Assembly (NCBI RefSeq): GCF_026151205.1
Contig: NC_087080.1
Coordinates: 6,365,096 to 6,429,095, forward strand
Length of the DNA: 64,000 bases
From: Bolinopsis microptera
Taxonomy: Eukaryota > Ctenophora > Tentaculata > Lobata > Bolinopsidae
Direction: 5' to 3'
The notes under the pieces: model-generated
What the model saw: the letters and a program-made list of their open reading frames with translations, nothing else
The model's database searches: none
What the model was told of the DNA's origin: nothing
Shown here: in pieces, positions 23,723 to 36,310 of the stretch
How the letters are laid out: the number at the start of each line of letters is the position of its first letter
Position numbering within the stretch: position 1 is the stretch's first letter
Translations under genes and position numbers: made by a program

Positions 23723-25896
23723 TGTCTCTTTTTCACAACAATAGGTCTGTGGTTACTGTTAGCCAATAAATTGAAGATATTAAGATGTACAGACACATTC
23801 TTTGATGATTATTGATAAATTTCAAACGGGACTGTTTATAGACGTCTTCGTATCGTTGATTATATCAAGAAATGGTCCCATATCTATTTAAGGTGGAAGT
23901 GCACGATCAACCAACAGGAACAAAAACAACTTCCACTCACAGTACCACTTACAGTTCCACGCCTAATAACCAACTAAATCAACACTATCAATCACTACAA
24001 TATATTACCTTGCAAATCCCAATTATTGTTTTTGTATGCGTATTAATTCAAAATAATTCGATTAGTTCTCATAATATCTCTAATTTTGTTTCATTTAAAA
24101 ACATAAAGGTAGATGGTTTCCCGATATTTTGTCATTCATTGTTATCCAAACAATCTAAATAATTAAATAAAAGTCAAGTAATTAATTTGTGCAATTTCTA
24201 AAATACCGATCACAATAGAACACAAATTATTGGGTAAAGTTATATCTTTATTCCACCTAAGGCTGAGCTAACGTAATACCTGCGTAGTTGGAAAATTCCA
24301 TAACAGATTTAGAATTGCGATTTAATCACGGACGCGGATCCATAGTTTTTAAATTATCAGGAATACCAACTTACCACAGATAGATAGTTCTTCCGAGGCA
24401 AAAGCTCCGAAAATGTGTAATCTATCGACTATCAGTTCATCATTAAAACAAACATGAATTATCCTGAATTATGTGGAAATCTGAAATATTTAGCATAAAC
24501 TTCACAGCCGTGAAGTTTTTAATTTGTAACCAAGCGTAGCCGCTGAAATAGGAAGTCCTTTTTGTCCCCTCGAATTCCACAGTCGGACAGTATCAGAACT
24601 CGGAAGTAAATGCCATTATTCTTTTTCTAAACTGATGTTGCTACCTCGTAGTAGCTGGATACGTTATCTTTCTGTATCTCTCTTGCTGTATCTTGCTGTC
24701 AGGACTCGAGCTGTTGTTTTTTTTCTGTTAATTGTTAAATAGATTGTTGAGTCTGACCCTTTTAAACCTATAAACTCAAAACATTGGATTTTAATATAAC
24801 AATATAAAGGTCATTCAAACAATATATGCATATATAACATACATAATATGTGGTTTACACATATTGTCTACAGCGTCTTCACTCAAGAATGTCCGTCAGG
24901 GCGTCAGGTAAAGACGGTCGTGGTATTAGTGTAAAGTTATTTGGAATCTTGACTTGGTCTCTGCTTAATCTTATCAGACGGATTACGTTTGTCTAGAACA
25001 ACATAGACCACGAAACGATCGCTATAAAACTAATGTTGTGTGCTAGAAATATTCAATCCGTTATCACAAATATCATTCTCTGTTCTTGCGCTTATATTCT
25101 AGAGAATATTCGAATCATAAAAGTTGGATTAAATTAAATGTATGCTCAACAGAAATCACATTTTAGATCATCAGCCGGATCGCATTTTATTAAAACTGCC
25201 TCTCTACAACAAACTCGCTGCATTATCGAAATTTTGGTAAGTTGCTCAGATTATATCAATCTTGACAATGTACATTCGGGAAAAACCTCGTCAATAATCG
25301 ATAAACTTCCTGAATTACAGCTACTTAAACATTGCACAACAAAGGAGAACTGAGGCGTTTATATGGTTAAGGAGCCAGTTTGACGCCTCTTCGTATTATT
25401 ATGAAGTCCTAATAATATTGTTATAATACTAGGGGGCTCCACATATTAGTGCAATTATTTAATTTGAAGCTCCCAACCGGACGTGTCACGTGACCCTCTC
25501 TTAATATTGCGCAAACGAGATGTTGCTGCAATGCAACTATGTAGGTTCTAGTCATTGTAACGGATTGTAATGTTATAGACGGCAACGTTCTTTGCTAATG
25601 ATATTTATGCCGCTCGGCTTTATGAATGCATGAACCGGTGTCGTATGAGTTTAAAACGCATATCTTAATATCATTTCGAGTAAGAAGTAATGTAAAGAGA
25701 AGTAAATGGTATATAATAAGAAAACAAAGAGACTGATCTTTGAGATTAAATGAATGGGTTGGTCTATGTGCGCAATGAATCTTGCTTCTCTCAGTTTATT
25801 TCACGAAATTCAAAAAACTCATACCATACGTGCTCTAAGCCATTTGATTCAGGCAGAAGTGTAAAGTGCTACTGTGATTCACCAAGAGACCAAGCT

Positions 25897-25902
<6 letters not shown>
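23723..25902. other. No gene recognised
   Basis: AT-rich DNA with chance frames (for example 23872-24162 and 25138-25353) that match nothing known to me. Confidence 0.45.

Positions 25903-25966
<64 letters not shown>
25903..25966. repeat. (CT)n microsatellite
   Basis: Uninterrupted CT for 64 bases after a short C run. Purine strand is on the minus strand. Confidence 0.97.
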
Positions 25967-25970
<4 letters not shown>

Positions 25971-26644
25971 CACGTGCTTAAAAAAATATGGCTTTTCCAC
26001 CTGCATCCAAGTCAAAAGGACCTAAAACAGGATACCAAAAGGAGGAACATTTTTAGTTTCGCTACGGTCATATCAAAAGAATTCTCAAAGACTTTTCTAT
26101 CGACCTCATGTCTAGCTACAATTAAATGCTGATTTAGGTAAGTAGCAATTGACATGTTTCCATTTCAACAAGCAACGAATATTTATTATCATAATTTTTG
26201 CGGCAATTTAAAGCAAAAGTTTATGGTCATATTAGCTAATTATATGAGAATATAATATATTATATTATGATATGAAATTGCTGGGTGCTCTGTACTTCGT
26301 CCGAAATGATACCATGTAACACCTGATCCTGGCCAACCTGAGCGAGGGAAGTTATCATGATTGGTATTTTGGTTAGAAATATGCTGAAACCTTCCTAGGT
26401 TGCTACAGCAATTCTAGCATGTCGACATGAACAATGCTAAACTATTTTCTTCAACCAAATTGTTGGCTTTGAATGGTCTTTGGATATTTATTTGAGAATC
26501 GGAGACGCCAAAGTTACAATAATCTCATTTTCATTTAGTCGTTTTTAAACGTTCCCCTTGAATGCCAGCCGCCAGTCATTAATTCATCAATTGGTCCATC
26601 ATAATGGATAGGAATTTATGGAACGCGCAATGTCCATAATGTAG
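25967..26644. other. No gene recognised
   Basis: AT-rich flank of the large inverted satellite structure. Confidence 0.5.
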
Positions 26645-26662
26645 AGAGCACGTTTCCTTGAT

Positions 26663-29600
26663 TTGTGTATGCGATTTGTATGCGATTTCACCCCTGTATG
26701 CGATTTGTGTTCCGGGGTATTTGGAACAGGTTTAGGGTTTTAAATAGTTAGTACCTGTCCCAAACCATCATAAAAATCAAGTTTCGACCTCCCAACCCAC
26801 TCAGGCCACTCCCAGGGGCCACGCCCATCCCAAAATAGCTGAAATCCTGGTAAAATCAGGATTGAAAATCTTTACCCCCGTATGCGATTTATGTTCCGGG
26901 GTAGGTGGCCCATGTTTTAGTATAAAAATGAGTACTGCCTATCCCAAACCATCATAAAAATCAAGTGTCGACCTCCCAACCCACTCAGGCCACTCCCAGG
27001 GGCCACGCCCATCCCAAAATAGCTGAAATCCTGGTAAAATCAGGATTGAAAATCTTTACCCCCGTATGCGATTTATGTTCCGGGGTAGGTGGCCCATGTT
27101 TTAGTATAAAAATGAGTACTGCCTATCCCAAACCATCATAAAAATCAAGTGTCGACCTCCCAACCCACTCAGGCCACTCCCAGGGGCCACGCCCATCCCA
27201 AAATTGCTGAAATACTGGTAAAATCAAGATTGAAAATCTTTACCCCCGTATGCGATTTATGTTCCGGGGTAGGTGTCCCATGTTTCAGTATAAAAATGGG
27301 TACTGCCTATCCCAAACCATCATAAAAACCAAGTTTCGACCTCTCAAACCACTCAGGCCACTCCCAGGGGCCACGCCCATCCCAAAATAGCTGAAATCCT
27401 GGTCAAATCCCATACAAATCCAGACTGAGAATCTTTACCCCCGTATGCGATTTATGTTCCGGGGTAGGTGGCCCATGTTTTAGTATAAAAATGGGTACTG
27501 CCTATCCCAAACCATCATAAAAACCAAGTTTCGACCTCTCAAACCACTCAGGCCACTCCCAGGGGCCACGCCCATCCCAAAATAGCTGAAATCCTGGTAA
27601 AATCAAAATTGAAAATCTTTACCCCCGTATGCGATTTATGTTCCGGGGTAGGTGGCCCATGTTTTAGTATAAAAATGGGTACTGCCTATCCCAAACCATC
27701 ATAAAAATCAAGTTTCGACCTCCCAACCCACTCAGGCCACTCCCAGGGGCCACGCCCATCCCAAAATAGCTGAAATCCTGGTAAAATCAAGATTGAAAAT
27801 CTTTACCCCCGTATGCGATTTATGTTCCGGGGTAGGTGGCCCATGTTTTAGTATAAAAATGGGTACTGCCTATCCCAAACCATCATAAAAACCAAGTTTC
27901 GACCTCTCAAACCACTCAGGCCACTCCCAGGGGCCACGCCCATCCCAAAATAGCTGAAATCCTGGTCAAATCCCATACAAATCCAGACTGAGAATCTTTA
28001 CCCCCGTATGCAATTTATGTTCCGGGGTAGGTGGCCCATGTTTTAGTATAAAAATGGGTTCTGCCTATCCCAAACCATCATAAAAACCAAGTTTCGACCT
28101 CTCAAACCACTCAGGCCACTCCCAGGGGCCACGCCCATCCCAAAATAGCTGAAATCCTGGTAAAATCAAAATTGAAAATCTTTACCCCCGTATGCGATTT
28201 ATGTTCCGGGGTAGGTGGCCCATGTTTTAGTATAAAAATGGATACTGCCTACCCCAAACCATCATAAAAATCAAGTTTCGACCTCCCAACCCACTCAGGC
28301 CACTCCCAGGGGCCACGCCCATCCCAAAATAGCTGAAATCCTGGTAAAATCAAGATTGAAAATCTTTACCCCCGTATGCGATTTATGTTCCGGGGTAGGT
28401 GGCCCATGTTTTAGTATAAAAATGGGTACTGCCTATCCCAAACCATCATAAAAACCAAGTTTCGACCTCTCAAACCACTCAGGCCACTCCCAGGGACCAC
28501 GCTAATCCCAAAATAGCTGAAATCCAGGTCAAATCCCATACAAATCCAGACTGAGAATCTTTACCCCGGTATGCGATTTATGTTCCGGGGTAGGTGGCCC
28601 ATGTTTTAGTATAAAAATGGGTACTGCCTATCCCAAACCATCATAAAAACCAAGTTTCGACCTCTCAAACCACTCAGGCCACTCCCAGGGGCCACGCCCA
28701 TCCCAAAATAGCTGAAATCCTGGTCAAATCCCATACAAATCCAGACTGAGAATCTTTACCCCCGTATGCGATTTATGTTCCGGGGTAGGTGGCCCATGTT
28801 TTAGTATAAAAATGGGTACTGCCTATCCCAAACCATCATAAAAACCAAGTTTCGACCTCTCAAACCACTCAGGCCACTCCCAGGGGCCACGCCCATCCCA
28901 AAATAGCTGAAATCCTGGTAAAATCAAAATTGAAAATCTTTACCCCCGTATGCGATTTATGTTCCGGGGTAGGTGGCCCATGTTTTAGTATAAAAATGGA
29001 TACTGCCTATCCCAAACCATCATAAAAATCAAGTTTCGACCTCCCAACCCACTCAGGCCACTCCCAGGGGCCACGCCCATCCCAAAATAGCTGAAATCCT
29101 GGTAAAATCAAGATTGAAAATCTTTACCCCCGTATGCGATTTATGTTCCGGGGTAGGTGGCCCATGTTTTAGTATAAAAATGGGTACTGCCTATCCCAAA
29201 CCATCATAAAAACCAAGTTTCGACCTCTCAAACCACTCAGGCCACTCCCAGGGACCACGCTAATCCCAAAATAGCTGAAATCCAGGTCAAATCCCATACA
29301 AATCCAGACTGAGAATCTTTACCCCCGTATGCGATTTATGTTCCGGGGTAGGTGGCCCATGTTTTAGTATAAAAATGGGTACTGCCTATCCCAAACCATC
29401 ATAAAAACCAAGTTTCGACCTCTCAAACCACTCAGGCCACTCCCAGGGGCCACGCCCATCCCAAAATAGCTGAAATCCTGGTCAAATCCCATACAAATCC
29501 AGACTGAGAATCTTTACCCCCGTATGCAATTTATGTTCCGGGGTAGGTGGCCCATGTTTTAGTATAAAAATGGGTACTGCCTATCCCAAACCATCATAAA

Positions 29601-30283
29601 AATCAAGTTTCGACCTCCCAACCCACTCAGGCCACTCCCAGGGGCCACGCCCATCCCAAAATAGCTGAAATCCTGGTAAAATCAAGATTGAAAATCTTTA
29701 CCCCCGTATGCGATTTATGTTCCGGGGTAGGTGGCCCATGTTTTAGTATAAAAATGGGGACTGCCTATCCCAAACCATCATAAAAACCAAGTTTCGACCT
29801 CTCAAACCACTCAGGCCACTCCCAGGGGCCACGCCTATCCCAAAATAGCTGAAATCCAGGTCAAATCCCATACAAATCCAGACTGAGAATCTTTACCCCG
29901 TATGCGATTTATGTTCCGGGGTAGGTGGCCCATGTTTTAGTATAAAAATGGGTACTACTTATCCCAAACCATCATAAAAACCAAGTTTCGACCTCTCAAA
30001 CCACTCAGGCCACTCCCAGGGGCCACGCTTATCCCAAAATTGCTGAAATCCTGTTCAAATCCCATACAAATTCAGACTGAGAATCTTTACCCCCGTATGC
30101 GATTTATGTTCCGGGGTAGGTGGCCCATGTTTTAGAATAAAAATGGGTATTACCTATCCCAAACCATCATAAAAACTAAGTTTCGACCTCTCAAACCACT
30201 CAGGCCACTCCCAGGAGCCACGCCCATCCCAAAATAGCTGAAATCTAGCTGAAATCCCATACAAATTCAGACTGAGAATCAAA
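26663..30283 (+). repeat. Satellite array, left arm (about 19 units of 184/195 bp)
   Basis: Units begin TTTACCCCCGTATGCGATTT, followed by GTTCCGGGGTAGGTGGCCCA, and include GGCCACTCCCAGGGGCCACG. Consecutive unit starts (26871, 27055, 27239, 27434, 27618, 27802, 27997, 28181, 28365, 28560, 28755 and on) give lengths of 184, 184 and 195 repeated, then 195, 195, 184, 184. The two lengths differ in the tail: GTAAAATCAAGATTGAAAATC in the short form and GTCAAATCCCATACAAATCC in the long one. Confidence 0.95.
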
Positions 30284-30900
30284 GAATATTCATGTTCATT
30301 TTTTTCGAATGAAGGTTCATTATCGCATTTTTTAAATAGTTTTGATAATCAGATCGAGCCAAATTTTATAGGATTGTATTTGGCCATTCAAATTACGTTC
30401 GATCTGAAAAAATGAGAGTTGTAGCTTCTCAGATGTCCGAGATACGAGGCATAACGAGTTTATTCATTACGTGTGATCAGGTGATTGGATTACCTGTTCA
30501 GGTGATTAGATGGCCCCGTTAAATTGCAAGGGAACCCAATCAAGGTGTCCTATCACATAATCACCCAATCAATTTTGTTAACGAGATACATTCAATGCGT
30601 CATTTCAACTCCGATTGACGTCAATTTTTCAGATCAGATGCAACAATTAAATATCTAAGGTAATCTGAAATAAATGGGCGTCTAGTATGTCTGAAAAGAA
30701 CAATATAGGAGATTTAATATTATATGGACGTAGGCCGTAGTCTAAATATTCAAATTTTCAAACATTGGCGACGGAATCCTCGAATGAGTATTTACAGCAT
30801 GCCATCTGCAAAGTTACAGGTCCATAATATGAAACACGGTGGTGGTGTAAGACCCAACATATGTAACGTTAGTTTTGCCCCAACCTCTGTAGCTTTTCTG
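30284..30900. repeat. Central spacer of the giant inverted repeat; dispersed element copy 1
   Basis: A non-satellite sequence with GAGAGTTGTAGCTTCTCAGA, GTGATCAGGTGATTGG, CCATCTGCAAAG and ATGAAACACGG landmarks in the same order as the sequence at 41636-42235. The two copies are clearly related but diverged. No ORF of note. Confidence 0.8.
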
Positions 30901-33900
30901 GGTTAGGCGTGGCCCCTGGAAGTGGCCTGAGTGGGTTGGGAGGTCGAAACTTGGTTTTTATGATGGTTTGGGATAGGCAGTACCCATTTTTATACTAAAA
31001 CATGGGCCACCTACCCCGGAACATAAATCGCATACGGGGGTAAAGATTCTCAGTCTGGATTTGTATGGGATTTGACCTGGATTTCAGCTATTTTGGGATG
31101 GGCGTGGCCCCTGGGAGTGGCCTGAGTGGTTTGCGAGGTCGAAACTTGGTTTTTATGATGGTTTGGGATAGGCAGTACCCATTTTTATACTGAAACATGG
31201 GACACCTACCCCGGAACATAAATCGCATACGGGGGTAAAGATTCTCAGTCTGGATTTTAGCTGGATTTCAGCAATTTTGGGATGGGCGTAGCCCCTGGGA
31301 GCGGCCTGAGTGGGTTGAGAGGTCGAAACTTGGATTTTATGATGGTTTGGGATAGGCAGTACCCATTTTTATACTGAAACATGGGACACCTACCCCGGAA
31401 CATAAATCGCATACGGGGGTAAAGATTCTCAGTCTGGATTTTAGCTGGATTTCAGCAATTTTGGGATGGGCGTGGCCCCTGGGAGCGGCTTGAGTGGGTT
31501 GAGAGGTCGAAACTTGGTTTTTATGATGGTTTGGGATAGGCAGTACCCATTTTTATACTAAAACATGGGCCACCTACCCCGGAACATAAATCGCATACGG
31601 GGGTAAAGATTCTCAGTCTGAATTTTAGCTGGATTTCAGCAATTTTGGGATGGGCGTGGCCCCTGGGAGCGGCCTGAGTGGGTTGAGAGGTCGAAACTTG
31701 GTTTTTATGATGGTTTGGGATAGGCAGTACCCATTTTTATACTGAAACATGGGCCACCTACCCCGGAACATAAATCGCATACGGGGGTAAAGATTCTCAG
31801 TCTGGATTTTAGCTGGATTTCAGCAATTTTGGGATGGGCGTAGCCCCTGGGAGCGGCTTGAGTGGGTTGAGAGGTCGAAACTTGGATTTTATGATGGTTT
31901 TGGATAGGCAGTACCCATTTTTATACTGAAACATGGGACACCTACCCCGGAACATAAATCGCATACGGGGGTAAAGATTCTCATTCTGGATTTTAGCTGG
32001 ATTTCAGCAATTATGGGATGGGCGTGGCCCCTGGGAGCGGCTTGAGTGGGTTGAGAGGTCGAAACTTGGTTTTTATGATGGTTTGGGATAGGCAGTACCC
32101 ATTTTTATACTAAAACATGGGCCACCTACCCCGGAACATAAATCGCATACGGGGGTAAAGATTCTCAGTCTGAATTTTAGCTGGATTTCAGCAATTTTGG
32201 GATGGGCGTGGCCCCTGGGAGCGGCCCTGAGTGGGTTGAGAGGTCGAAACTTGGTTTTTATGATGGTTTGGGATAGGCAGTACCCATTTTTATACTGAAA
32301 CATGGGCCACCTACCCCGGAACATCAATCGCATACGGAGGTAAAGATTCTCAGTCTGGATTTTAGCTGGATTTCAGCAATTTTGGGATGGGCGTGGCCCC
32401 TGGGAGCGGCCTGAGTGGGTTGAGAGGTCGAAACTTGGTTTTTATGATGGTTTGGGATAGGCAGTACCCATTTTTATACTGAAACATGGGACACCTACCC
32501 CGGAACATAAATCGCATACGGGGGTAAAGGTTCTCAGTCTGGATTTTAGCTGGATTTCATTAATTTTGGGATGGGCGTGGCCCCTGGGAGCGGCCCTGAG
32601 TGGGTTGAGAGGTCGAAACTTGGTTTTTATGATGGTTTGGGATAGGCAGTACCCATTTTTATACTAAAACATGGGCTACCTACCCCGGAACATAAATCAC
32701 ATACGGGGGTAAAGATTCTCAGTCTGAATTTGTATGGGATTTGACCAGGATTTCAGCTATTTTGTGATGGGCGTGGCCCCTGGGAGCGGCCTGAGTGGGT
32801 TGAGAGGTCGAAACTTGGTTTTTATGATGGTTTGGGATAGGCAGTACCCATTTTTATACTAAAACATGGGCTACCTACCCCGGAACATAAATCGCATACG
32901 GGGGTAAAGATTCTCAGTCTGAATTTGTATGGGATTTGAGCTGGATTTCAGCTATTTTGGGATGGGCGTGGCTCCTGGGAGTGGCCTGAGTGGTTTGAGA
33001 GGTCGAAACTTGGTTTTTATGATGGTTTGGGATAGGTAGTACCCATTTTTATACTAAAACATGGGCCACCTACCCCGGAACATAAATCGCATACGGGGGT
33101 AAAGATTCTCAGTCTGAATTTGTATGGGATTTCAGCTAGATTTCAGCTATTTTGGGATGGGCGTGGCTCCTGGGAGTGGCCTGAGTAGTTTGAGAGGTCG
33201 AAACTTAGTTTTTATGATGTTTTGGGATAGGTAGTACCCATTTTTATTCTAAAGCATGGGCCACCTACCCCGGAACATAAATCGCATACGGGGGTAAAGA
33301 TTCTCAGTCTGAATTTGTATGGGATTTGACCAGGATTTCAGCTATTTTGTGATGGGCGTGGCCCCTGGGAGCGGCCTGAGTGGGTTGAGAGGTCGAAACT
33401 TGGTTTTTATGATGGTTTGGGATAGGCAGTACCCATTTTTATACTAAAACATGGGCTACCTACCCCGGAACATAAATCGCATACGGGGGTAAAGATTCTC
33501 AGTCTGAATTTGTATGGGATTTGAGCTGGATTTCAGCTATTTTGGGATGGGCGTGGCTCCTGGGAGTGGCCTGAGTGGATTGAGAGGTCAAAACTTGGTT
33601 TTTATGATGGTTTGGGATAGGTAGTACCCATTTTTATAGTAAAACATGGGCCACCTACCCCGGAACATAAATCGCATACGGGGGTAAAGATTCTCAGTCT
33701 GAATTTGTATGGGATTTCAGCTAGATTTCAGCTATTTTGGGATGGGCGTGGCTCCTGGGAGTGGCCTGAGTAGTTTGAGAGGTCGAAACTTAGTTTTTAT
33801 GATGTTTTGGGATAGGTAGTACCCATTTTTATTCTAAAGCATGGGCCACCTACCCTGGAACATAAATCGCATACGGGGGTAAAGATTCTCAGTCTGAATT

Positions 33901-36310
33901 TGTATGGGATTTGACCAGGATTTCAGCTATTTTGTGATGGGCGTGGCCCCTGGGAGCGGCCTGAGTGGGTTGAGAGGTCGAAACTTGGTTTTTATGATGG
34001 TTTGGGATAGGCAGTACCCATTTTTATACTAAAACATGGGCTACCTACCCCGGAACATAAATCGCATACGGGGGTAAAGATTCTCAGTCTGAATTTGTAT
34101 GGGATTTGAGCTGGATTTCAGCTATTTTGGGATGGGCGTGGCTCCTGGGAGTGGCCTGAGTGGTTTGAGAGGTCGAAACTTGGTTTTTATGATGGTTTGG
34201 GATAGGTAGTACCCATTTTTATACTAAAACATGGGCCACCTACCCCGGAACATAAATCGCATACGGGGGTAAAGATTCTCAGTCTGAATTTGTATGGGAT
34301 TTCAGCTAGATTTCAGCTATTTTGGGATGGGCGTGGCTCCTGGGAGTGGCCTGAGTAGTTTGAAAGGTCGAAACTTAGTTTTTATGATGTTTTGGGATAG
34401 GTAGTACCCATTTTTATTCTAAAGCATGGGCCACCTACCCCGGAACATAAATCGCATACGGGGGTAAAGATTCTCAGTCTGAATTTGTATGGGATTTGAC
34501 CAGGATTTCAGCTATTTTGTGATAAGTGTGGCCCCTGGGAGTGGCCTGAGTGGTTTGAGAGGTCGAAACTTGGTTTTTATGATGGTTTGGGATAGGTAGT
34601 ACCCATTTTTATAGTAAAACATGGGCCACCTACCCTGGAACATAAATCGCATACGGGGGTAAAGATTTTAAAGTCTGGATTTTAGCTGGATTTCAGTAAT
34701 TTTGGGATGGGCGTGGCTCCTGGGAGTGGCTTGAGTGGTTTGAGAGGTCGAAACTTGGTTTTTATGATGGTTTGGGATAGGTTGTACCCATTTTTATACC
34801 AAAATATGGGCCACCTACCCCTGACCATAAATTGCATACGGGGGTAAAGATTCTCAGTCTGAATTTGTATGGGATTTGACCAGGATTTCAGCTATTTTGT
34901 GATGGGCGTGGCCCCTGGGAGTGGCCTGAGTGGTTTGAGAGGTTGAAACTTCGTTTTTATGATGGTTTGGGATAGGCAATACCCATTTTTATACTAAAAC
35001 ATGGGCCACCTACCCCGGAACATAAATCGCATACGGGGGTAAAGATTTTCAGTTTGAATTTGTATGGGATTTCAGCTGGATTTCAGCTATTTTGGGATGG
35101 GTGTGGCTCCTGGGAGTGGCCTGAGTGGTTTGAGAGGTTGAAACTTCGTTTTTATGATGGTTTGGAATAGGCAGTACCCATTTTTATACTAAAACATGGG
35201 CCACCTACCCCGGAACATAAATCGCATACGGGGGTAAAGATTTTAAAATCTGGATTTTAGCTGGATTTCAGTCCTTTTGGGATGGGCGTGGCTCCTCGGA
35301 GTGGCCTGAGTGGGTTTTGAGGTCGAAACTTGGTTTTTATGATGGTTTGGGATAGGCAGTACCCATTTTTATACCAAAATATGGGCCACCTACCCCGGAA
35401 CATAAATTGCATACGGGGGTAAAGATTCTCAGTCTGAATTTGTATGGGATTTTACCAGGATTTCAGCTATTTTGTGATGGGCGTGGCCCCTGGGAGTGGC
35501 GTGAGTGGTTTTAAAGGTCGAAACTTGGTTTTTATGATGGTTTGGGATAGGTTGTACCCATTTTTATACCAAAATATGGGCCACCTACCCCGGAACATAA
35601 ATTGCATACGGGGGTAAAGATTCTCAGTCTGAATTTGTATGGGGTTTGACCAGGATTTCAGCTATTTTGTGATGGGCGTGGCCTCTGGGAGTGGCCTGAG
35701 TGGTTTGAGAGGTTGAAACTTCGTTTTTATGATGGTTTGGGATAGGCAGAACCCATTTTTATACTAAAACATGGGCCACCTACCCCGGAACATAAATCGC
35801 ATACGGGGGTAAAGATTCTCAGTTTGAATTTGTATGGGATTTCAGCTGGATTTCAGCTATTTTGGGATGGGCGTGGCCCCTGGGAGTGGCCTGAGTGGTT
35901 TGAGAGGTCGAAACTTGGTTTTCATGATGGTTTGGGATAGGTAGTACCCATTTTTATACTAAAACATGGGCCACCTACCCTGGAACATAAATCGCATACG
36001 GGGGTAAAGATTCTTAGTCTGGATTTTTATGTATGGGATTTGACCTGGATTTCAGCTATTTTGGGTTATGTGTGGCCCCTGGGAGTGGCCTGAGTGTGTT
36101 GAGAGAATATAACTTGGTTTTTATGATGGTTTGGGATAGGTACTAGCTATTCAACCACTAAAACATCTGTCCACTACCCCGGAACACAAATCACATACAG
36201 GGCCGAGTAAAGATTTTTGACTTGAATTATAGCTTTTCTGGGGTCGATGCGTCCCTTGGATGTGGTTCCAAGTTGGGGTCAAGGTGTTATTTAGTTATTG
36301 ATATCATAGT
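30901..36310 (-). repeat. Satellite array, right arm (about 28 units, inverse orientation)
   Basis: The same unit on the opposite strand (GGTTTTTATGATGGTTTGGG, then CATACGGGGGTAAAGATTCT). Variant units recur at about 584 bp (near 32768, 33351 and 33935), showing a trimeric higher-order repeat different in phase from the left arm. Divergence rises toward the outer end, where units after 36100 become degenerate. Confidence 0.95.

Noticed and set aside
32073-32333. 86-codon frame on the minus strand
   Set aside because: Lies wholly within satellite units; the same frame is broken in most other units.
26663-36310. CRISPR array
   Set aside because: Units are 184-195 bp and adjacent, without short repeats separated by unique spacers, and the DNA is eukaryotic.
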